NCBI GenBank assembly: GCA_964596345.1
Contig: CAZQSZ010000004.1
Span: forward strand, 1-64,000
Direction of reading: 5' to 3'
Length of the DNA stretch: 64,000 bases
Source of the DNA: CADEDV01 sp964596345
Lineage (GTDB): Bacteria > Bacteroidota > Bacteroidia > Chitinophagales > Chitinophagaceae
In this document: positions 34,135 to 43,813 of the stretch, piece by piece
Layout: each line of letters starts with the position of its first letter
How positions within the stretch are numbered: position 1 is the stretch's first letter
Program-made: the position numbers and the translations under genes
Notes under the pieces: model-generated
The model's input: only the letters and a program-made list of their open reading frames with translations
Told to the model about the DNA's origin: nothing
Databases searched by the model: none

Positions 34135-35058
34135 ATGACAGACAGAATGATGAACATCCTGCTGATAAAATTAAAAGTGATTGCCTTTGTACTGGGGGTA
34201 GCACTCATCAGCCTTTTTAGTTTTTCTTTTACCACCAGCGAACGGCTTGCCGATGATATCTGGAAACAACTGGGTATGACCAAGGTCCAGGGCACGGACG
34301 GTGTGAAACAAAGTTTCCTGAACGGTTACCTGCATTACTATGGTGCGAGAAATGCCCGGAATATTGCTGCAGGCAACCGGGGAGCAGTGGCAAAAGATCT
34401 GCTGACCTATACAAAACAGTATATCAGCAGTGAAACATTCAGGAAGGAGTATGATATGTTGCGCAAACAGGCGAAGCCATTGCCATCGGACAGGAAACCG
34501 AAAACAAAAGAAGAAATACGGAAAGAAGAAATAGCGAAACTGGAGAAATCAATAAAAGAAAGTGAGGAGATCATGAAAACAAGTGCCGAAATGGCAAAGA
34601 TCATGAAGCCGATAGTGGAAATGAACAGGAAAAGTATTGAGGACTACAAAAAACCTGATAACAAAACGATTGACTACATGTACCAGGACGAATTAAACAG
34701 GGCAGAGCGGGATAAACAATATTACCGGGAAAGCATGGTAAGATGGGAAAAGGAGTTCCCGGTGGATTATCGCCAGCTGGTAGCAGCCCGCCTGCAGAAA
34801 TACCTTGACCTGGCAGCTACTGTCGATTTTAATGCTGAGCTGAAACAGGCAGGTAACAAAAAGAAATTTGTAAACCCCGTGTATGAGGGTAAGGCGTATG
34901 ACTGGAAACAGATCTACCGGGCAGGCAAAGAAGTATATACTGTGGCAAAACCGTTTGCAGAGCAATGGATCAAAGAATTAGGCACTGCTGCACCGGCTTC
35001 TCAAAAAGAACCCGCTAAGACCGGTAATACTCAAAATATCTATGGAAACGGCAAATAG
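34135..35058 (+). CDS. Exported charged helical protein, unknown function
   Basis: The protein has 307 residues. Its N terminus reads as a signal or anchor (about 14-34, VIAFVLGVALISLFSFSFT). The mature part is highly charged and helical, with a Lys/Glu-rich coiled-coil-like stretch (about 115-170) and a C-terminal region containing VDYRQLVAARLQKYLDLAATVDFNAEL. It has no cysteines in motifs and no catalytic signature. I do not recognise a family. It is convergent with the LacI gene, 2 bp apart. Confidence 0.7.
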   Translation: MTDRMMNILLIKLKVIAFVLGVALISLFSFSFTTSERLADDIWKQLGMTKVQGTDGVKQSFLNGYLHYYGARNARNIAAGNRGAVAKDLLTYTKQYISSETFRKEYDMLRKQAKPLPSDRKPKTKEEIRKEEIAKLEKSIKESEEIMKTSAEMAKIMKPIVEMNRKSIEDYKKPDNKTIDYMYQDELNRAERDKQYYRESMVRWEKEFPVDYRQLVAARLQKYLDLAATVDFNAELKQAGNKKKFVNPVYEGKAYDWKQIYRAGKEVYTVAKPFAEQWIKELGTAAPASQKEPAKTGNTQNIYGNGK

Positions 35059-35060
35059 GA

Positions 35061-36116
35061 TCAGGCCAGTGTTTTTGATTTTATTTTTGTAGCAACAGTA
35101 GAGCCACGGGTGATCAGTTCTGAAGCAAGTACCCTTGTTTCGAATTCTTTTACCGGGCGTTTGCTTTCAATAAGTTGTAGTAAAAGATTGGTGGCTATTT
35201 CACCCATTTCAAAAGCAGGTTGCTTGATAATGGTAAGGGGAGGATCCAGTAGTTCTGTAAGGTCAGAGTTAGAGAACCCAACCAATCCCATTTCAGAGGG
35301 CACATGAATACCTTTTGATTTTAATATTCTGAAACAGCCGGTTGTCAGCTTATCAGAAGTGGTAAGGATCGCATCCGGTTTTTCAGGGGCCTGTAATAGT
35401 TCGTTGACGGCTTCTTCCACCTCCATCAATATCATACCCCCGTGATGGCAATGTTTGACCAGGTCTTCGTTAACAGAAATTCCGTTATCAGCTAAAGCGG
35501 CCCGGTACCCGGCTAATCTTTCTTTTGTAATGGATAAATAAGCAGCATTAGATACTGCAGCAATATGCCGGTAACCATTTTTCACCAGGTGAGCCGTTGC
35601 CTCATAAGCACTTTTATAATTATCAACGATCACTTTGTGTGTTTCAATCTCATCGACGATTCGGTCAAAGAAAACGATCGGCATACCCCTTTCATGCAAT
35701 TCTTTTAAGAAGCTGAAATCCCTGGTTTCCGTGGAAACAGAGATGATCAGTCCGTCAATAGACCTGGAAGTGAGATACTGCAGGTTGATCATTTCCCGGT
35801 CAAAGGATTCCCGGCTTTGCGAAATGATCACATTATAACCATTATTATAGGCAATGGATTCAATACCATTGATGGTTTGGGAAAAAAAGCTGTTGGCGAT
35901 CTCACAGACAATCACACCAATAGACCGGCTTCTTCTTTCTTTCAGGCTTAAAGCAATAGGATTGGGATGGTAGTTATTCTTTTCCGCATATTCCAACACC
36001 AGTTTCTTTGTTTCCGGGCTGATCTCGTAACTGTCTCTTAACGCTCTTGATACAGTGGAAGTAGAAAGCCCCAGTGCTTTGGCAATATCTTTTATCGTTA
36101 GTGCTTCAAATCTCAT
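35061..36116 (-). CDS. LacI-family transcriptional regulator of the pectin locus
   Basis: The protein has 351 residues. The N-terminal LacI helix-turn-helix TIKDIAKALGLSTSTVSRAL (about 7-26) is followed by the hinge helix NPIALSLKERRS and a periplasmic-binding-protein fold effector domain (about 60-340, IGVIVCEIANSFFSQTINGIES). LacI proteins release or bind palindromic operators when a sugar ligand is present. It diverges from susC, and two copies of a CGTTnCCGGnAACG palindrome lie upstream of susC and the GH28 unit, making it the likely regulator of the whole locus. The effector is unknown; galacturonate or a pectin fragment is a guess. Confidence 0.95.
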   Translation of the reverse strand: MRFEALTIKDIAKALGLSTSTVSRALRDSYEISPETKKLVLEYAEKNNYHPNPIALSLKERRSRSIGVIVCEIANSFFSQTINGIESIAYNNGYNVIISQSRESFDREMINLQYLTSRSIDGLIISVSTETRDFSFLKELHERGMPIVFFDRIVDEIETHKVIVDNYKSAYEATAHLVKNGYRHIAAVSNAAYLSITKERLAGYRAALADNGISVNEDLVKHCHHGGMILMEVEEAVNELLQAPEKPDAILTTSDKLTTGCFRILKSKGIHVPSEMGLVGFSNSDLTELLDPPLTIIKQPAFEMGEIATNLLLQLIESKRPVKEFETRVLASELITRGSTVATKIKSKTLA

Positions 36117-36478
36117 GAGTCAACAGGAAATAAATATAATCTGCAGTATTTCAATAAAGTTAGTCATTTTCAGTCTCATCAGCCGGGCAAATGGGCTCTT
36201 CGCTTAACAGAAAAGACCTGTTTTTATTTGGGGTTGCTGCATTTTCATGTGTTGGTTCGATGCAAATGATACAGCACAAACCATTTCAGCAGCCAAGCGG
36301 GGAAAGGTTTTTAATGTCTTCAAAATGATATCGTTACCGGGAACGATTGCGTAAATAAACATCATTCCTGCTGATGCCGGTACCGGAATATCTGAGTAGA
36401 ATTGAATCGGATTTTAACGATTGCGGATCATCTTCCGACGTTTTTCATTACGATTCTTAAACAATCAAACAACGCCAT
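36117..36478. promoter_or_regulatory. LacI-susC divergent control region
   Basis: This 362-bp spacer has no gene. It carries the full LacI-type operator (36330-36361) and a second partial copy, AACGATTGCG, at 36416-36425 nearer to susC. On the minus strand TATATTTA about 10-20 bp from the LacI ATG is a possible -7 element. No exact TAnnTTTG was found directly before susC; TTTATTTG at about 36221-36228 is a near match. Confidence 0.5.
36330..36361 (+). promoter_or_regulatory. Probable LacI operator upstream of susC
   Basis: ATCGTT-ACCGGG-AACGAT is an 18-bp inverted repeat (36330-36347) with a central CCGG, as is usual for LacI-family sites. It is followed by ATTGCGTAAATAAACA, which is repeated exactly at the GH28 site (56868-56883). 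Confidence 0.7.
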
Positions 36479-39400
36479 ATGAAGAAGCTTGCGATGCTTT
36501 TCCTCTTCTCTGTTGTTCTTTCTTCTCTTCTTTTTGCCCAGGAAAAAACCGTAAAAGGTAAAGTGACTGACGATGCCGGCTTGCCGCTGGCCGGGGTTAG
36601 TGTTGCTGTGAAAGGAACCCGGAAAGGAACCCAGACAGATAAAGAGGGTAATTTTTCTATTGCTGTTGCCGCCAATGCGGAACTGCTTATTTCTTATGTA
36701 GGATTTAAACCTTCCACGCTAAATGCCAGCAGCGATAACCTGGCTGTGGTTCTGCAACGGGATGTTTCTTCGAATGAAGAAGTCGTGGTGGTAGGTTATT
36801 CCACCATCAAAAGACGTGACCTTACTGGTTCCGTATCCTCCGTTGGTTCCAAACAACTAAAAGATATTCCCATCTCTTCCGCAGCTGAAGCACTACAAGG
36901 AAGGTTAGCTGGTGTACAAGCGATTTCCTCAGAAGGTGCGCCAGGTGCAGAGATCATTATCCGGGTAAGAGGTGGCGGTTCCATCACCCAGGATAATTCT
37001 CCTTTATACATTGTAGATGGTGTGCAGGTGGAAAACGCATTATCCGTTGTTTCCCCACAGGATATTGCATCCATTGACGTATTAAAAGACGCTTCCACTA
37101 CTGCTATCTATGGTGCAAGAGCCGCTAATGGCGTAGTGATCATCACCACCAAAGCCGGCCGGGCTGGTAAAACGCAGGTTAGTTATAACGGCAGCTATGG
37201 TTTCAGGAAGGTTCCTAAAACAATGGAGGTAATGAACCCGTATGATTTTGTACGCTGGCAATATGAAAGAAGCCGGGGTAACACTACAGACAGTTCCAGT
37301 TTTGCACAAACCTACGGCACCACCTGGGATACACTAAATGTATATAAAAATATGCCGGCCATTAACTGGCAGGATGAAGTGTTTGGAAGAAATGCGAGTT
37401 TTCAGAACCATAATGTTTCTGTGAATGGCGGCAACCAGGCCACCAGTTTCAACCTGAGTATAACCGCTAACCGGGAAGAAGGGGTGCAGCTGGAATCCGG
37501 TTTCAACAGGAACCTCGTCAATTTTAAGTTGGATCATAAAGTATCTGATAAAGTAAAAGTGGGAATGACGGCCCGTTATCTTGATCAAAAGATCTTGGGT
37601 GCAGGGACCACCAACAGCGGAACAAGAGCGACCAACCGCCTGCGTCATGCCATTAATTACCGGCCTTTTGAATTGCCAACGCCTTCGGGTGGTATTGATG
37701 ATTTTGATGAAGCTTATTTCCTGGCCTCCAGTGGAGCTATCAACCCTGTTATTCTTACAAGAGCTGAGTACAGGAAACAGGAAACAAAAGCTACTTATCT
37801 CACAGGGTACCTCAATTTTAATATCCTGAAGAACCTGGTATTCCGGTCAACACTTGGTTTTGATAATTCAACAACAAGAACTGATCTTTTCTACAGTAAG
37901 ATCACCAGCACCGCCCGGAACTTTGCTTCCCTGCCGGTAGCGTCAATCGGGCAACAGAATAACTACTCACTCAATAATTCTAATACATTACAGTATTCGG
38001 TCAATAATTATAAGAAGCATCATGATATTAGTGTATTGGTAGGCCAGGAAATGGTAGACCTGCGTTCAAAGCAAAATGCTATCGAAACCCGTTATTTCCC
38101 GGCTGATATTACACCTGACAAAGCACTGGCCAATATGGGTCTTGGCTCCGCTCCATCTGGTTCTGCGCAACCCTTGCCTACTTCTTTTGTGCAGCCACCC
38201 AGCCGTATTTTCTCTTTATTCGGAAGAGCTACTTATGGTTATGATGATAAATACCTGGCCACTTTCAATCTTCGTTCTGACCGTTCTTCCAAATTCAGTT
38301 CAGAAAACGGATCACTGATATTCCCTTCCGGTTCTTTAGCCTGGCGTTTTTCCAAAGAGAAATTTATGGATAAGGTAAGCTGGATCAATGATGCGAAACT
38401 GCGTTTTGGTTTTGGTGCGGTCGGAAATAACCGCATAGATAACCTGTTGTATTTACAATTGTATGGTGTAACAGGGCAATATGCATTAAATCATTCTATT
38501 TTGCCTGGTTTTGCTCCCACTGCGTTGGCCAATCCCAACCTGAGATGGGAATCTAATACCACCCGCAACTTCGGGTTAGACCTTTCTATGTTCAACAACA
38601 GGGTGCAGTTTACCATGGATGTTTATAAGAATACTGCCAAGGATCTTTTGTTAGCGGTGAATATTCCGCCAACATCCGGGTATACACAGCAAATCCAAAA
38701 CATAGGCTCTTCCTCTAACAGGGGTGTTGAATTCCAGGTCAGCGCCACACCCATTGCTAAAAAGGATTTTAACTGGACCTCTAACTTTAATATTTCCTTT
38801 AATAAGAACAGGGTTGAAAGTTTAGGCGGCGTTGACCAGATCACCCGTAACTCCGGCTGGCAGGGAAGTGATGGTGTGGATGATTATCTCGTGAAAGTCG
38901 GTCAGCCGGCTGGTTTGATGTATGGTTTTGTTACCGACGGATTCTATGGGATCAATGATTTTGATTATAACGCAACTACCGGTGTGTATACAATTAAAGC
39001 CGGTGTTGCAGCAAACGGAGTCTATGGTGTGCCACAACCGGGAATGCTGAAATGGAAAGACCTGAATGGAGATGGTGTGATCACGGCTGATGGCGACCGC
39101 CAGGTGATCGGGGATGCCAACCCGAAATTTACCGGGGGCTGGAACAACCAGTTTACCTATGGTAATTTTGACCTGAGTGTGTTTGTGAACTTTGTGGTAG
39201 GTAATGATATCTATAATGCTAATAAATTAGAATGGACGGATGGAGCTTTTTCTAATTTGAATATGCTGAATATCATGAAAGACAGGTGGACGAATATCAA
39301 TGACCAGGGACAGGTGGTAACAGATCCCACTGCATTGGCCAAGCTGAATGAGAATGCCAGGATATGGTCGCCGGTAAGAGTACAACGCTGGTGGTTGCAT

Positions 39401-39664
39401 TCATGGGCAGTGGAAGATGGCAGCTACCTTCGCTTTAATAACGTTACGGTTGGTTATACATTACCAAAGAATGTATTGTCAAAAATGAAAATATCCACCT
39501 TCAGGATGTTCTGTACAGTAAACAACCTGGCTACCATTACCAACTATTCAGGTTATGATCCCGATGTAACAGCCAGGAGATCTGATCCCCTAACCCCAGG
39601 TGTTGATTTTGCGGCTTATCCAAGATCAAGAACATGGGTATTTGGCGTAAACCTTACTTTCTAA
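36479..39664 (+). CDS. SusC/RagA TonB-linked outer membrane transporter
   Basis: The protein has 1061 residues: signal peptide (1-20, ending LFAQ), carboxypeptidase-D-like regulatory domain (about 24-108, GKVTDDAGLPLAGVSVAVKGT), plug domain (about 120-225, ending AIYGARAANGVVIITTK) and a 22-strand barrel to the C terminus (ends WVFGVNLTF). There is no STN domain, so it is not wired to an anti-sigma factor, in line with LacI control. It imports pectin-derived oligosaccharides together with the SusD partner encoded 19 bp downstream. Confidence 0.97.
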   Translation: MKKLAMLFLFSVVLSSLLFAQEKTVKGKVTDDAGLPLAGVSVAVKGTRKGTQTDKEGNFSIAVAANAELLISYVGFKPSTLNASSDNLAVVLQRDVSSNEEVVVVGYSTIKRRDLTGSVSSVGSKQLKDIPISSAAEALQGRLAGVQAISSEGAPGAEIIIRVRGGGSITQDNSPLYIVDGVQVENALSVVSPQDIASIDVLKDASTTAIYGARAANGVVIITTKAGRAGKTQVSYNGSYGFRKVPKTMEVMNPYDFVRWQYERSRGNTTDSSSFAQTYGTTWDTLNVYKNMPAINWQDEVFGRNASFQNHNVSVNGGNQATSFNLSITANREEGVQLESGFNRNLVNFKLDHKVSDKVKVGMTARYLDQKILGAGTTNSGTRATNRLRHAINYRPFELPTPSGGIDDFDEAYFLASSGAINPVILTRAEYRKQETKATYLTGYLNFNILKNLVFRSTLGFDNSTTRTDLFYSKITSTARNFASLPVASIGQQNNYSLNNSNTLQYSVNNYKKHHDISVLVGQEMVDLRSKQNAIETRYFPADITPDKALANMGLGSAPSGSAQPLPTSFVQPPSRIFSLFGRATYGYDDKYLATFNLRSDRSSKFSSENGSLIFPSGSLAWRFSKEKFMDKVSWINDAKLRFGFGAVGNNRIDNLLYLQLYGVTGQYALNHSILPGFAPTALANPNLRWESNTTRNFGLDLSMFNNRVQFTMDVYKNTAKDLLLAVNIPPTSGYTQQIQNIGSSSNRGVEFQVSATPIAKKDFNWTSNFNISFNKNRVESLGGVDQITRNSGWQGSDGVDDYLVKVGQPAGLMYGFVTDGFYGINDFDYNATTGVYTIKAGVAANGVYGVPQPGMLKWKDLNGDGVITADGDRQVIGDANPKFTGGWNNQFTYGNFDLSVFVNFVVGNDIYNANKLEWTDGAFSNLNMLNIMKDRWTNINDQGQVVTDPTALAKLNENARIWSPVRVQRWWLHSWAVEDGSYLRFNNVTVGYTLPKNVLSKMKISTFRMFCTVNNLATITNYSGYDPDVTARRSDPLTPGVDFAAYPRSRTWVFGVNLTF

Positions 39665-39683
39665 AAAACTAAACGATTGCAAT

Positions 39684-41498
39684 ATGAAAATCAAGTTTTA
39701 TCAATCAATAGCAACCGTTTCACTGGTTGCAGTATTGACAACCGTTGGTTGTAAAAAATATACAGAAGTAGAACCCGTTTCGCAGTATAGTATCTCCCAG
39801 GCTTTTTCTGATGTATCGAACGCCACTAATGCATTGATCGGTGTGTACGATGAACTGCAGGGTGATAATGGATATGGTATCCGTATCAGCATGTATTACC
39901 CATATGATTCTGATGAAGGTATCGTGAGTGGTAATATAGATAATGGTCGCCGCGGAGTGGGCCGCTACCAGTTGTTACTTACCAATTCAGAGATTGCCAA
40001 TCCTTTCCGCCAGTTATACCGTGGCGTGGAAAAAGCGAATCTCTGTATTGAGCAAATACCGTTAATGCCCCAATACAGCAGTGGTACTGCAGCCGACCAG
40101 GCAGCTTTAAAACGTTTGCATGGTGAGGCGCTGGTATTAAGGGCCCAATATTTATTCCAGCTGATGCTGAACTGGGGTGATGTGCCTGCACCAATGATAC
40201 CTGCCTACAAGCAACCTGATCTTTTCATTCCTGCAACCGACAGGGATTCCACCTATGATAAACTCATTGCCGACCTGGCTGTTGCAAGGGATTTGTTGCC
40301 CTGGAGAACAGACGCCGGCCCGAGAAACGAACGCATCACTAAAGGTGTTGCAAAAGCACTACGGGCAAAAATGGCATTATTCCGTGGCGGTTATTCTTTA
40401 CGTAAGAACGGACAGATGGAACGCAGAAGTGATTTTCTTACCTATTATAATATAGCAAAGCAAGAATGCGAAGAATTAATGGCAAGAAGGGATCAGCATA
40501 CACTCAACCCCAGTTATTCAGATATCTGGAGAAAAGTAACTTCCTTCACGTATGACCCACAGGGAGAGATCATTTTTGAAGTGGGTGCAGGCGGCGGTAA
40601 TGGTAATAGCGACAGCCGGATGGGAAATTACGACGGCCCGAACCTGAGTAATGCTTCCAGGTATGGTGCCGGTGGCGGTGGTATTGTGATGCTGCCCAAT
40701 TATTTCTATGCATTTGATTCAGTGGATACACGCCGGGATGTAACGGTTACGCATTACCAGGTTACATCAGCTACGAATATTAAAAGTCAGCGCCGCTTAG
40801 GTGAATTGAATACCGGTAAATACCGTCGTGACTGGAGAGTTCCTTTATTACCGGGTACCGTATTGAATGTGGGCTACAACTGGGCGATGATCCGGTTCTC
40901 AGATGTATTATTAATGTATGCAGAAGCGGTGAACGAAATCAACAACGGCCCTAATGCAGCTGCTATAGCTGCTTTTGAGGAAGTAAGAAGAAGGGCTTAT
41001 GCAGGAAATACAGGCCTGATCGGTGCGACACCAACCGACAAAGCAGGATTCTTTAATGCGATTGTAAATGAACGCTTACTCGAATTCGGTCATGAAGGTA
41101 TCCGTAAATATGACCTGCTTCGCTGGAATCTTTTAGCCACAAAAATTGCTGAAGCAAGAACAAAGATCCAGCAGATCAGGGACCGGGTGGCACCTTACAA
41201 CAATGTGCCGCAGTATATCTATTGGAGAAATAATGGTGAAGAAATTCAATACTATGCAGGTGTTGGTGCACCGGCTAATGCACAGCCATTCTGGAGACCG
41301 ACACAGGTGCCTTCACCAACAACAGGTTGGACAAGGACCGACTGGGCACAGCACCTGACAGCTAATGCTATTGATGGCAGACCATTGTGGCAGGGATTTG
41401 CTTCTTTCTTTGTGCCGGGCAAAAGTGAATTATTCCCGTTTGACCAGGCTACACTTTCTTCTTACCAGGGGAAATTGCAGCAGAATCCTGGTTACTGA
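39684..41498 (+). CDS. SusD/RagB glycan-binding lipoprotein
   Basis: The protein has 604 residues. The N terminus is a lipoprotein signal ending TTVGC (Cys 23), followed by KKYTEVEPV. The TPR-like SusD core is visible: LRGEALVLRAQYLFQLMLNWGDVP near 150, and WAMIRFSDVLLMYAEAVNE near 400, with the SusD_RagB C-terminal NERLLEFGHEGIRKYDLLRW. It forms the lid of the SusC pore and captures pectin oligosaccharides on the cell surface. AAACGATTGC, a half operator-like word, lies just before its start. Confidence 0.96.
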   Translation: MKIKFYQSIATVSLVAVLTTVGCKKYTEVEPVSQYSISQAFSDVSNATNALIGVYDELQGDNGYGIRISMYYPYDSDEGIVSGNIDNGRRGVGRYQLLLTNSEIANPFRQLYRGVEKANLCIEQIPLMPQYSSGTAADQAALKRLHGEALVLRAQYLFQLMLNWGDVPAPMIPAYKQPDLFIPATDRDSTYDKLIADLAVARDLLPWRTDAGPRNERITKGVAKALRAKMALFRGGYSLRKNGQMERRSDFLTYYNIAKQECEELMARRDQHTLNPSYSDIWRKVTSFTYDPQGEIIFEVGAGGGNGNSDSRMGNYDGPNLSNASRYGAGGGGIVMLPNYFYAFDSVDTRRDVTVTHYQVTSATNIKSQRRLGELNTGKYRRDWRVPLLPGTVLNVGYNWAMIRFSDVLLMYAEAVNEINNGPNAAAIAAFEEVRRRAYAGNTGLIGATPTDKAGFFNAIVNERLLEFGHEGIRKYDLLRWNLLATKIAEARTKIQQIRDRVAPYNNVPQYIYWRNNGEEIQYYAGVGAPANAQPFWRPTQVPSPTTGWTRTDWAQHLTANAIDGRPLWQGFASFFVPGKSELFPFDQATLSSYQGKLQQNPGY

Positions 41499-41534
41499 TG
41501 AATGATATGTAAACGATTCTCGTGTGTTTTCTTA

Positions 41535-41606
41535 AAGGCTGCTTATCCGAAGTAAACCTGTTTAGCAGAGGCAGGATTACCCAGTGGAATAAGCAGCCTT
41601 ATTTTT
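41535..41606 (+). terminator. Terminator/attenuator between susD and PL1
   Basis: AAGGCTGCTTAT (41535-41546) pairs perfectly with ATAAGCAGCCTT (41589-41600), 12 bp around a 42-nt loop, followed by ATTTTT. It lies between susCD and the enzyme genes, so it may make susCD expression higher than that of downstream genes. Confidence 0.7.
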
Positions 41607-41638
41607 ACCGGTTACGTCTGTTTTAATACAAAACAACA

Positions 41639-43063
41639 ATGACGAGATTTAAAAGTATAGTTACAGGAAGCTTGTGCGGGTTATTATTACTGTCGTGTAA
41701 TGCACAAAAACAGGTAATGCCTGCCGGTGATCCTGGTGAGCCCATTGCATTTCCCGGTGCAGAAGGGTTTGGTAAGTTTGCAACAGGTGGCCGGGGCGGC
41801 ACTGTTTTTATTGTCAGCAACCTTAATGATAAAGGACCGGGCAGTTTCCGGGAAGCTGCCGAAGCCAATCAAAAAAGAATTATTGTTTTTGCCGTATCAG
41901 GTACGATTCATCTTGAGTCAAAACTCTCCATAAAAGGGGATGCAACGATTGCGGGACAAACTGCCCCAGGGGATGGAATTTGCCTGGCTGATTATCCCGT
42001 CGGGCTGGGAGGTGATAATATTATCCTTCGTTATTTGCGTTTCCGGATGGGCGACAGGTACCAAAGCCAGAAAGGGATGGTGGACGGCAGCGGGGGAGAT
42101 GATGCATTCGGCGGATTTAAAAGGAAACATATTATCATTGATCATTGCAGCTTCAGCTGGAGTACCGACGAAGTGATGTCAGTGTATGGGGGCGATAGCA
42201 CCACCCTGCAATGGAATTTTATCAGTGAACCATTGAACTATTCCTATCATTTTGAAACAGGCGATAAAGACTGGGAACATCATGGTTATGGCGGTATCTG
42301 GGGCGGGCTGCATTTATCAGCACACCATAATTTATTTGCTCATTGTATCAACCGCACCCCACGATTCAATGGTATAAGGCATACGCCAACAGAATTAGTC
42401 GATTATCGCAACAACGTTATTTACAACTGGGGTGGCAATAATATTTATGCCGGGGAGGGAGGCGACTATAATATCGTCAATAACTATTATAAATACGGAC
42501 CAGGTACCAATAAGAATGTGCGGTTTCGCATCGTAAACCCCGGCAGGAATGAAAAGATCGGTTTTGGGAAATGGTATGTGGAAGGAAACTACGTGGATGA
42601 AGCAAAGGATATCAGTAAGAATAACTGGCTCGGTATCCAGATGGGAAATGGCGGTACGGAGGAAGATAAAAAGAATACGATCATCAATAAGCCGCATCCT
42701 GCTGTTGCCATACCAGCACAAACAGCTGCTGAAGCATACGAGTTGGTATTACAATCAGCAGGGGCTAGTTATAAGAGAGATACATTGGATGAACGGATCA
42801 TTAATGATGTAAAGAACAGGACAGGTAAATTCATTGATGTGCAGGGAGGGTTTCCGCATGGTACGGCCTATGAAATGACCATTCGTGCATGGCCCGCGTT
42901 GAAACAACTGCCTCCGCCTGCTGATACTGATAAAGACGGGATGCCGGATGAATGGGAAAAAAAGCAGGGTTTGAACCCCGCTGACCCCACTGATGGGCCC
43001 AAAAACAGTTTGCATGCTTATTACACCAATATTGAAGTATATATAAATGGGCTGCTGAAATGA
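41639..43063 (+). CDS. Pectate lyase, polysaccharide lyase family 1
   Basis: The protein has 474 residues. The lipoprotein signal ends LLLLSC (Cys about 20), so it is membrane-anchored. It is a right-handed parallel beta-helix with PL1 landmarks: FPGAEGFGKFATGGRGG entry, RIIVFAVSGTI, HIIIDHCSFSWSTDE (Ca region) and NRTPRFNGIRHTPTELVDYRNN, which contains the catalytic Arg region. A thrombospondin-type-3-like Ca motif DTDKDGMPDEWE follows near 425-440. It cleaves homogalacturonan by beta-elimination to 4,5-unsaturated products, the substrates of the GH105 encoded downstream. Confidence 0.92.
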   Translation: MTRFKSIVTGSLCGLLLLSCNAQKQVMPAGDPGEPIAFPGAEGFGKFATGGRGGTVFIVSNLNDKGPGSFREAAEANQKRIIVFAVSGTIHLESKLSIKGDATIAGQTAPGDGICLADYPVGLGGDNIILRYLRFRMGDRYQSQKGMVDGSGGDDAFGGFKRKHIIIDHCSFSWSTDEVMSVYGGDSTTLQWNFISEPLNYSYHFETGDKDWEHHGYGGIWGGLHLSAHHNLFAHCINRTPRFNGIRHTPTELVDYRNNVIYNWGGNNIYAGEGGDYNIVNNYYKYGPGTNKNVRFRIVNPGRNEKIGFGKWYVEGNYVDEAKDISKNNWLGIQMGNGGTEEDKKNTIINKPHPAVAIPAQTAAEAYELVLQSAGASYKRDTLDERIINDVKNRTGKFIDVQGGFPHGTAYEMTIRAWPALKQLPPPADTDKDGMPDEWEKKQGLNPADPTDGPKNSLHAYYTNIEVYINGLLK

Positions 43064-43812
43064 AAAAGATACTTATCGTTCCCATAGCTGTTTGTATGCT
43101 GGCATTTATTTTACCTGCCAAAAAGAAAATAAAAATATTCCTGGCAGGTGATTCTACCATTGCGATCAAGGATACCAAAGTATATCCTGAAACAGGTTGG
43201 GGGATGCCATTTGTGTATTTCTGGGATTCAACGGTTACGGTAGTGAACCGGGCAAAGAACGGACGCAGTACTAAAACATTCATCAGTGAGGGATTGTGGA
43301 AGTCGGTTATTAATGAGGCAGGTGAAGGGGATTATGTGATCATCCAGTTTGGCCACAATGATGCAGCGGTAACAAAACCCGAACGCTATGCAACACCGGA
43401 TACATTCAAAATGAATTTGATCCGGTTCATCAAAGAAACCCGGGAGAAAAAAGCGACGCCCATTTTGTTTACACCCGTATCCCGAAGAAAATTTGACAAA
43501 GAAGGGAAAGCTGTTGAAACCCATGAAATCTACGCAGCTTTAGTGAAAGAAGTGGCTGCCCGGGAGAAGGCTGATCTTATTGACCTGGATGAGCTGAGTA
43601 AAACTTTATACCAGCAGTTTGGCCCGGAATTATCAAAATTGCTGTTTCTCCAGTTAAAGCCGGGGGAACACCCGAATTACCCGGATGGCAGGGATGATAA
43701 TACGCATTTCAATGAGTTCGGAGCAAGATTAGTTGCTCAGTTAGTGCTGAAGGAACTGGTAACCTTAAAGCCCGACCTGGCTGAAAGAATAGTTTCAACA
43801 GTAAAGAAATAG
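43060..43812 (+). CDS. Rhamnogalacturonan acetylesterase-like SGNH hydrolase (CE12), copy 1
   Basis: The protein has 250 residues with a signal peptide (about 1-20). SGNH blocks: GDSTIAIKD (nucleophile Ser), KNGRSTKTF (Gly), QFGHNDAAV (Asn) and DNTHFNEFGA (Asp and His). CE12 enzymes remove O-acetyl groups from rhamnogalacturonan I or homogalacturonan. It overlaps the pectate lyase gene by 4 bp (ATGA), so translation is coupled. A close paralogue lies at 50693-51445, also directly before a bifunctional esterase gene. Confidence 0.92.
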   Translation: MKKILIVPIAVCMLAFILPAKKKIKIFLAGDSTIAIKDTKVYPETGWGMPFVYFWDSTVTVVNRAKNGRSTKTFISEGLWKSVINEAGEGDYVIIQFGHNDAAVTKPERYATPDTFKMNLIRFIKETREKKATPILFTPVSRRKFDKEGKAVETHEIYAALVKEVAAREKADLIDLDELSKTLYQQFGPELSKLLFLQLKPGEHPNYPDGRDDNTHFNEFGARLVAQLVLKELVTLKPDLAERIVSTVKK

Positions 43813-43813
43813 C

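Noticed and set aside
36346..36361. ACG-N4-CGT as the LacI operator core
   Set aside because: ACGATTGCGT is a weaker dyad than CGTTnCCGGnAACG, which is longer and has the central CCGG usual in LacI sites; it is kept as the conserved tail.
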